From the NCBI GenBank assembly GCA_964410125.1, contig CAYPGQ010000006.1, positions 32,166 to 96,165 of the forward strand: DNA of 64,000 bases, given 5' to 3'. The position numbers and the translations under genes are program-made. The notes under the pieces were generated by a model. That model saw only the letters and a list, made by a program, of their open reading frames with translations, made no database searches and was not told where the DNA came from. Positions 58,437 to 64,000 of the stretch are shown one piece after another (within the stretch, counting starts at the first letter, position 1; each line of letters opens with the position of its first letter). The DNA comes from G020348385 sp964410125. Lineage in GTDB: Bacteria; Acidobacteriota; Aminicenantia; Aminicenantales; Aminicenantaceae.

Positions 58437-59369
58437 TTACTTTTCCAGACGAATAGGGTATGCTTTTCCGATAAGGAAAGTCTTCCCTTTCGAATCGACA
58501 ACAATTGCTCCATAATCTGGGAATTTTTTGAGAATTTTTTCCGGCTGGTCGAAGACGAACAGAGCAGTGGAAAGCGCGTCACAAACCAGCGTTTCAGGGC
58601 CCACAACGGTCACGCTTTGTTTGCCTTCAGAGGGATAGCCTGATTTTGGGTCAAACACGTGATGATACCGGATTCCTTTTTGGATAAAGAACCGTTGATA
58701 ATCTCCGGTGGTGGCTGCTCCGGTGTCTGCAATATAAAGAATCGCTGAAATCCCGCTGCCCCGAGGGTGTTTAATGCCTATGCGCCAGGATTCTTGATCA
58801 GGATTTTTCCCCCAACAGTATAGGTCTCCACCCGCATTAATGAATCCGTTTTTTATGCCCGTTTGAATCATGGCTTGGGATGCAAGGTCGATGCCGAAGC
58901 CTTTGGCAATGCCTCCCCAATCAAGCTCCATTCCGGGCGTGAGAAGGAGCCCATCGGGCTTGAGAGTGATTTTGTCCATTCCGATCTTTTCCAGAGTCCG
59001 GTTGATTTCCTCGGAGGATGGCACACGATGGGAATGGTCGCGGAATCCCCAGATGTGGGATAAAGGAGCCACGGTGATATCGAAACATTCTTCTGAATCG
59101 TGATAGATGGTTAAAGCTTTTTTATAAAGGAATTTCACTGGGGCGGAGGAAAAAGACTCGGCACCTGGTGAAAAATGGGTTTCGATGTCCTGAAAGATCT
59201 TTTTAATTTCTTTTTTTGAGGATTCAAAATCCGAGGGGGAACAGAATAGATTGATTTCACAAACGGTGTCGAAAAAAAGAAGCGTTGTTGTCTGCCACTT
59301 CTCCGTAACACGATTGCAATACACACACAAGAGAAAAAGGACTGGCAAAAAAAGGGTCTTTTTCGACAT
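58437..59369 (-). CDS. apbE: FAD:protein FMN transferase (ApbE-type lipoprotein)
   Basis: 310 residues with a lipoprotein-type signal (KKTLFLPVLFLLCVYCNRV). Transfers FMN to Thr residues of exported flavoproteins. DWGGIAKGFGIDLASQ, FINAGGDLYCWG and YHHVFDPKSGYPSE are the family motifs. The frame extends to 59471, but the ATG at 59369 gives the expected signal. No Rnf/Nqr genes are nearby. Confidence 0.92.
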   Translation of the reverse strand: MSKKTLFLPVLFLLCVYCNRVTEKWQTTTLLFFDTVCEINLFCSPSDFESSKKEIKKIFQDIETHFSPGAESFSSAPVKFLYKKALTIYHDSEECFDITVAPLSHIWGFRDHSHRVPSSEEINRTLEKIGMDKITLKPDGLLLTPGMELDWGGIAKGFGIDLASQAMIQTGIKNGFINAGGDLYCWGKNPDQESWRIGIKHPRGSGISAILYIADTGAATTGDYQRFFIQKGIRYHHVFDPKSGYPSEGKQSVTVVGPETLVCDALSTALFVFDQPEKILKKFPDYGAIVVDSKGKTFLIGKAYPIRLEK

Positions 59370-59580
59370 CAAAGATCTTTCCGAAACTGGGCTTCTATTT
59401 TTTAGGAACAGAGACAAAAAGTCAACGGGAACATTTTCTTTTGCGATGTCTGTTTTGTATTGACAGGCCATCCAAATATATATATTTTGTTTTTATTCCA
59501 AAAATGGCTTTTTTCGCGGCGCGGGCAATGTTTTTGTTGATGAGGGTTTTCCCCGGCATTGTCGGAAAAAGAGAGGAATC

Positions 59581-60798
59581 ATGGGAGTGAAATTTCGTCT
59601 TTGTGTGATGATGTTCCTGCAATACGCGATCTGGGGCGCGTGGAGTCCTGTGCTATCAGATTATTTATTGAATGAACTTGGCTTCAGCGGAACTCAGGTT
59701 GGGATCATCTACAGCTTGTTGCCTCTTGCGACGATCGTAGCGCCTTTTATCGGCGGACAAATAGCCGACCGGTATTTTGCCAGCCAAAAAGTAATCGCAA
59801 TCCTCCAATTGATCGGGGGAGGGCTGCTTCTGTTTATATCCAAGGTTTCCGACTATAACACCATGATGTGGCTGATGCTTTTTTATTGCCTTTTGTATGC
59901 CCCCACTCTTGCTTTGACAAATTCTGTGGCCTTTATCAACCTAAAAAACTCGGAAAAAGAATTCGGGATAGTCCGAGTTTGGGGGACGATCGGGTGGATT
60001 GTATCGGGCCTCGCGTTGATGGGATGGCGGCATTTTGCTCAAGCCGAAGAAGCCCTCGCTCTTCGAGGGGATACGTTTTTGCTGGCCGGAGTTTTCTCAA
60101 TCATCATGGGATTCCAGGCCTTTGGATTGCCGCGTACACCGCCCAAAAAAGAAGGGACAAAACCCTGGGCTTTTCTAGAAGCAATCAAGATGATGAAAAA
60201 CAAAAATTTCCTGGCGTTTGTGATCATCTCCTTTATCGTGGCAACAGAGTTAATGTTTTACTATGTGTTAACAGCCCCCTTTCTCACATCCGATAAGATC
60301 GGGCTTTCGAGCGCCAGCGTCCCTGGGGTGATGGTGATTGCCCAGGTGGCTGAAATTATTGTTTTGGCCATACTATTGCCTTATTTCATCTCTAAGATCG
60401 GCATCAGAAACATCCTCGTCCTCGGGGTGTTGGCCTGGCCCATTCGGTACATCATCTTTGCCATCGGCCAACCATCCTGGCTGGTGATCGCCTCGTTGAG
60501 CCTCCATGGTTTCTGTTTTGTTTTTTTCTTTGCGGCTGCTTTTATTTATGTGGACACGATCGCTCCGAGGGATATTCGGCACTCGGCGCAGAGCTTCATC
60601 ATGCTGGTCACCTATGGCATCGGGAGCTACATCGGGAGCCTGTTTGCCGGATGGATCCGCGATCTTTTCACGACAGATGCCGTCACGAATTGGACCCACG
60701 TTTTTATCGTGCCTTGTTTCTTGACTGTTCTGTGTGCTGTCGCGTTTCTGCTGTTTGTGAAGGATGATCGAGCGGTAAAGACACAGGAAACCGGATAA
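59581..60798 (+). CDS. MFS permease of the nucleoside:H+ symporter type
   Basis: 405 residues, twelve predicted spans. RLCVMMFLQYAIWGAWSPVL, GIIYSLLPLATIVAPFIGGQ and IADRYF match the NupG/NHS family start. The next two genes (oxidoreductase, isomerase-DUF1080) suggest uptake of a sugar or glycoside rather than a nucleoside. Confidence 0.88.
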   Translation: MGVKFRLCVMMFLQYAIWGAWSPVLSDYLLNELGFSGTQVGIIYSLLPLATIVAPFIGGQIADRYFASQKVIAILQLIGGGLLLFISKVSDYNTMMWLMLFYCLLYAPTLALTNSVAFINLKNSEKEFGIVRVWGTIGWIVSGLALMGWRHFAQAEEALALRGDTFLLAGVFSIIMGFQAFGLPRTPPKKEGTKPWAFLEAIKMMKNKNFLAFVIISFIVATELMFYYVLTAPFLTSDKIGLSSASVPGVMVIAQVAEIIVLAILLPYFISKIGIRNILVLGVLAWPIRYIIFAIGQPSWLVIASLSLHGFCFVFFFAAAFIYVDTIAPRDIRHSAQSFIMLVTYGIGSYIGSLFAGWIRDLFTTDAVTNWTHVFIVPCFLTVLCAVAFLLFVKDDRAVKTQETG

Positions 60799-60867
60799 AA
60801 TATCAAATTTCCATAGAATTCGGATATGGAATATTAAGGTTGTGCAAAATTAAAAAGTGAGGCAAAA

Positions 60868-62118
60868 ATGCGGAAAAAAAGGATTGGTATCGGCATCGTA
60901 GGAGGAGGATTCATCGCTCGATTCCACATCCGCTCTTGGGTCGGCGTACGGGATGCCGACATCCTGGGTGTTGTCGGCAAAGATGACACAGCAGAGGAAG
61001 CAGCAGCCCTGGCTAGAGATTTGAATGTCGGGGAGGCCAGCAGCTATCGAACGATTACGGACATGATTGCCAATCCCAACATCGATGCCCTCTGGATATG
61101 TGCCCCAAATTTTACCAGGATAGAGGTGATGGAAGAAATTGTCCACGCATTGGAATTCGGGAAGGGCGAACTTATCGGGATTGCCTGTGAAAAGCCCCTT
61201 GGCAGGAATGTGGCTGAGGCCAAAAAAGTGTTAGAGCTTGCGCAAAAAGCGCAGCTTCTGGACGGCTATCTGGAGAATCAGGTGTTTGCGCCGGCTATCG
61301 TGCGGGGTAAAGAAATTGCCTGGGCTCGGGGTGCGAGCCTAACCGGGCGCCCATATCTGGCCCGAGCGGCAGAGGAACATAGCGGACCCCACATGCCGTG
61401 GTTCTGGGAAGGTGAGCTCCAAGGTGGTGGCGTGCTCAACGACATGATGTGTCACTCGGTGGAAGAAGCCCGTTTCATGCTGACGCCTCCAGGCGCAGAC
61501 CGGAGTGTGCTTACGCCGATAAAGGTAACGGCCTATACCGATTGTTTGAAATGGCAAAACCCGTATTACGCCAAAATATTATCCGACCGGAGCAGGGGTA
61601 AGACAGATTATATCAACAGACCGGCCGAAGATTTTGCCCGATCCATGATCGAGTACAGGGATGAAAACGGGGAGAAGCTGGTGGTCGAGACAACCACATC
61701 TTGGGCCTATGTGGGAGCAGGGCTAAGGCTTACGATGGAGCTTTTGGGCCCCGAGTATTCTGTGATCGTTAACTCTTTGGATTCGGGCCTGAAGGTGTTC
61801 TTCAGCCGGAATGTCAAGGGAGAGGCGGGCGAGGATTTGGTGGAGAAGCAAAACGCGGAGGTGGGGCTTATGCCGGTGGTAGGCAGCGAAGAGACGGAAT
61901 ACGGGTACATCGCAGAAAACAGGCATATGGTGCAGTCTTTGCTTGCGGGAAAACGCCCCGAGGAGAATTTTTCAGATGGTGTCAATGTCACAGAACTCCT
62001 GATGACAGCCTACATGAGCGCGGAACAGGAGAAAACCATCCCATTCCCCCCGCCGGGGCTCGATTCCTTTATTCCGGTTGTGGCCAAAGGGGAATGGAAC
62101 CCGCGCAAATCAGGATGA
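60868..62118 (+). CDS. Gfo/Idh/MocA family oxidoreductase
   Basis: 416 residues. An N-terminal Rossmann fold (GIVGGGFIARFHIRSW) binds NAD(P). EKPLGRNVAEAKK carries the conserved EKP catalytic-domain motif, and the substrate-binding domain follows. Members oxidise or reduce sugars and cyclitols; the substrate is not assignable here. Lies with a permease and a sugar isomerase-like gene. Confidence 0.93.
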   Translation: MRKKRIGIGIVGGGFIARFHIRSWVGVRDADILGVVGKDDTAEEAAALARDLNVGEASSYRTITDMIANPNIDALWICAPNFTRIEVMEEIVHALEFGKGELIGIACEKPLGRNVAEAKKVLELAQKAQLLDGYLENQVFAPAIVRGKEIAWARGASLTGRPYLARAAEEHSGPHMPWFWEGELQGGGVLNDMMCHSVEEARFMLTPPGADRSVLTPIKVTAYTDCLKWQNPYYAKILSDRSRGKTDYINRPAEDFARSMIEYRDENGEKLVVETTTSWAYVGAGLRLTMELLGPEYSVIVNSLDSGLKVFFSRNVKGEAGEDLVEKQNAEVGLMPVVGSEETEYGYIAENRHMVQSLLAGKRPEENFSDGVNVTELLMTAYMSAEQEKTIPFPPPGLDSFIPVVAKGEWNPRKSG

Positions 62119-62163
62119 TTAGCAGGAACTTGACATAAATAATCAATCGATAGAGGAGAAACC

Positions 62164-63642
62164 ATGAAAAAAAGAATAATTTTAGCGGCGGCCATTTTCC
62201 TTATGGCCTCTTTTGTTTTTGCGGCCTTTGTTTCGTCCAAAGAGCATGGAAACAAGATAGCAGAAACGGAAAAAGAAAAAGTTGCTTTAAGCTCGAGATA
62301 TGAGAACATCCGGATAAAAAAGTTTCCGTTTGCTGTGCAGTGCTGGACTTTCCGTAAGTTTTCCTTTTTTGAAGCATTGCAGAAGATAAAGGAGCTTGGC
62401 ATTGCATACGTACAGCCTTATCCAGGACAGGTTCTTGGAAAAAATAATCCAAAGGTGAAATTTGGCCACAACCTGCCGGATGAGCAGGTTGATCGTATTA
62501 AGAAAAAACTGAAGGAACTCGGCCTCACGCTTGTCAGTTATGGTGTTGTCAACTTTGAAAACAATGAAGAGGAGATGCAAAAGGTCTTTGAGTTTGCCAA
62601 GAAAATGGGAATCCGGACCATAGTGACCGAACCGGGCTATGATGATTATTCCATGATCGATAAGATGGTCAAGAAGCACAGGATTAACATTGCGATCCAT
62701 AATCACCCCACGCCTTCCAAATATGCTAGACCGGAAACAGTCCTGTATCGGGTGGACGGGCTTGACCCGCGCATCGGAGCATGTGCGGACACGGGGCATT
62801 GGATGCGGTCGGGGGTGAATCCGGTGGAGGCCCTAAGTGCCCTTAAGGGGCGCATCCAGGATGTCCATCTCAAGGACTTAAATGTGTTCGGCAGCAAAGA
62901 AGCGTTTGATGTTCCATTCGGGCAAGGGCAGGCGAATATCCGCGACATTCTGGCTGAACTGACGATCCAGGATTATGCAGGCTATATTTCGATCGAACAC
63001 GAAAAAAAGGAAGATATTGACAATCCATCGCCGGCCGTCAAGAAGGGGATGGAATACATCAAAAGCATTACATACTACCAGGATAATGAACAAATTTTAC
63101 GGCGAGGCTATCGGGGATATTCCAAACACGGATGGAACCATTACGGGCCCGGATATTTTGAGCTGGATGAAAGGACCGGCGTGCTGAAGGGTCAAGGCGG
63201 GATGGGGCTTCTCTGGTACGCGGCAAAAAAGCACAAAGATTTCATCCTAGAATTGGATTACAAATGTGTGGACAAGTTTACGAATTCCGGGATTTTCCTC
63301 AGGGTCCCTGAAATTCCGGTAAGCGACGATTACATCTATCACTCTTTCGAGATTCAGATAAATCCCGCCGGCAAGGGTATCCATAAAACGGGAGCGGCCT
63401 ATGATGCCGAAGCCCCGATGAAAGACGCGTCCCATCCTGCCGGGGAGTGGAACCATTTCAAGATCTCCTTCGTCGGGAACTGTATCAAAGTCGAGCTGAA
63501 TGATGTTCTTGTCCTGGATTGGGAGGCTGAGCCCAGAGGGAAAGTGAGAGACGTTGCTAGAGAGGGATATATCGGGCTGCAGAATCACGACAGCCGGTCG
63601 CCAGTATTCTTTAAAAACATATATGTAAAAGAAGTTTCCTGA
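62164..63642 (+). CDS. Exported sugar isomerase/epimerase-DUF1080 fusion
   Basis: 492 residues. Signal peptide (IILAAAIFLMASFVFA), then a xylose-isomerase-like TIM barrel (about 55-300; FAVQCWTFRKFSFFEALQKI, CADTGHW, VHLKDLN, SIEHEKK metal-ligand pattern). A DUF1080 lectin-like domain follows (about 320-490; LELDYKCVDKFTNSGIFLRV). DUF1080 is the 3-keto-disaccharide hydrolase/glycoside family in recent annotation. An outer-surface or periplasmic sugar-processing enzyme is likely. The stop codon lies inside the start of a family B repeat. Confidence 0.9.
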   Translation: MKKRIILAAAIFLMASFVFAAFVSSKEHGNKIAETEKEKVALSSRYENIRIKKFPFAVQCWTFRKFSFFEALQKIKELGIAYVQPYPGQVLGKNNPKVKFGHNLPDEQVDRIKKKLKELGLTLVSYGVVNFENNEEEMQKVFEFAKKMGIRTIVTEPGYDDYSMIDKMVKKHRINIAIHNHPTPSKYARPETVLYRVDGLDPRIGACADTGHWMRSGVNPVEALSALKGRIQDVHLKDLNVFGSKEAFDVPFGQGQANIRDILAELTIQDYAGYISIEHEKKEDIDNPSPAVKKGMEYIKSITYYQDNEQILRRGYRGYSKHGWNHYGPGYFELDERTGVLKGQGGMGLLWYAAKKHKDFILELDYKCVDKFTNSGIFLRVPEIPVSDDYIYHSFEIQINPAGKGIHKTGAAYDAEAPMKDASHPAGEWNHFKISFVGNCIKVELNDVLVLDWEAEPRGKVRDVAREGYIGLQNHDSRSPVFFKNIYVKEVS

Positions 63643-63876
63643 ATTATTTATAAAAACGGCTGATTTCATTATTTATATTCATGAAAACTGAATTTTCAAA
63701 ATAATTCAAAAAAACAATCAGCCGTTTTTACCCTACGGGCGAGCCGATCTCACCACATCGACTTCGTTGCAGCCCAATCGTAGTATACAAATACAACCCA
63801 TGAGCTACTGCCTTGCCGCTGCAGCAATCTCGACCCGTGAATAATCCAGGCTCCTGAATTATTTACAAAAACGGCT
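63638..63876. repeat. Family B repeat, full copy
   Basis: CCTGAATTATTTATAAAAAC at the start. AAAACGGCTGATT pairs with AATCAGCCGTTTT across about 50 AT-rich bases. TACCCTACGGGCGAGCC, CGACTTCGTTGCAGCCCAAT and ATCGTAGTATACAAATACAA follow. It ends GAATAATCCAGGCTCCTGAA with a second TTATTTACAAAAACGGCTG, a direct repeat of the start. Confidence 0.85.
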
Positions 63877-63889
63877 GTTGTCAATCATA

Positions 63890-64000
63890 ATTTTCTTTAA
63901 TGGTTCTCTTCCATTTTGTGTGGGTAAGCTCTATGGAAAAAGACCTCAGGTATGTCCGCAGCGCCATTGAGGATCTAGCCTTCACGAGTTGTTCTTCGAG
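63890..64000. repeat. Family A repeat, truncated by the window end
   Basis: TGGTTCTCTTCCATTTTGTG, GGGTAAGCTC, TGGAAAAAGACCTCAGG, TGTCCGCAGCGCCATTGAGG and TAGCCTTCACGAG up to TTCTTCGAG at the last base. It directly follows family B, as at 22991-23225, so B then A is a recurring order. Confidence 0.8.

Overview
The window is a chromosomal segment of a diderm (Gram-negative type) bacterium. It encodes heptose/LPS enzymes, an MCE/Mla lipid transport system, lipoproteins and outer-membrane-like beta-barrel proteins. Housekeeping genes are dense and partly arranged in conserved blocks. The mix (MEMO1-AMMECR1 fusion, FmdB zinc ribbon, metallopeptidase-propeller-barrel protein, sugar isomerase-DUF1080 fusion, GlnRS alongside GltX) would suit an uncultured Acidobacteriota or Candidatus Aminicenantes-like lineage. 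That placement is inference only and could not be tested here.

Layout. 1-2308 (+): end of a phosphomannomutase/phosphoglucomutase gene, uppP and a mannose-1-phosphate guanylyltransferase. 2465-6452 (-): accA-hisS-aspS. 6881-12984 (-): gltX-glnS-rlmB, then an ECF sigma factor, a zinc-finger anti-sigma factor, a YbjQ protein and an exported protein. 13556-22866 (-): rpsF-rpsR-rplI-dnaB, MlaE/MlaF/MlaD-type transport genes, radA, a PIN-TRAM protein, ispD and ispF. 40492-44730 (-): a repeat-motif protein, a LolB-like lipoprotein, ispE, tRNA-Gln, prs, rplY and pth. 45382-51092 (+): MEMO1-AMMECR1 fusion, fmdB-like, heptosyltransferase, gmhB and relA/spoT. 51727-58433 (+): a TPR lipoprotein, a lipoprotein, a large metallopeptidase/propeller/barrel protein, then dnaA and dnaN with DnaA boxes. 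59581-63642 (+): a nucleoside/sugar permease, a Gfo/Idh/MocA oxidoreductase and an exported isomerase-DUF1080 protein.

Between rpsF and pth sits a 17.0-kb integrated element (about 23226-40225). Its boundaries show an 8-bp core, GGGTACCC, at both ends. The core lies inside a dispersed host repeat, so the element splits what was probably one pth-rpsF-rpsR-rplI-dnaB block. It encodes a large serine recombinase whose 3' end crosses the attachment site, a compact tyrosine recombinase, a ParB-like protein, small membrane proteins, an RRM protein, two tandem paralogues, a prohead-protease-like protein with no visible capsid or terminase gene, and a winged-helix protein. Its right arm carries accessory genes: a tightly coupled four-gene cassette ending in a QueC-like PP-loop enzyme, a CxxC mini-protein, and a MltR/HEPN-like protein with a partner gene. 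The QueC-like cassette is the best candidate for an undescribed, possibly defensive, system.

Two dispersed repeat families occupy the larger host intergenic gaps. Family B is about 240 bp, has a long-range stem kept by compensatory changes, and is often followed by family A. A related short palindrome (CCTGAATAATTCAGG type) marks several gene ends. Genes left of about 45 kb are mostly on the minus strand and genes to the right mostly on the plus strand. With dnaA-dnaN present, this suggests oriC is in or near the window.
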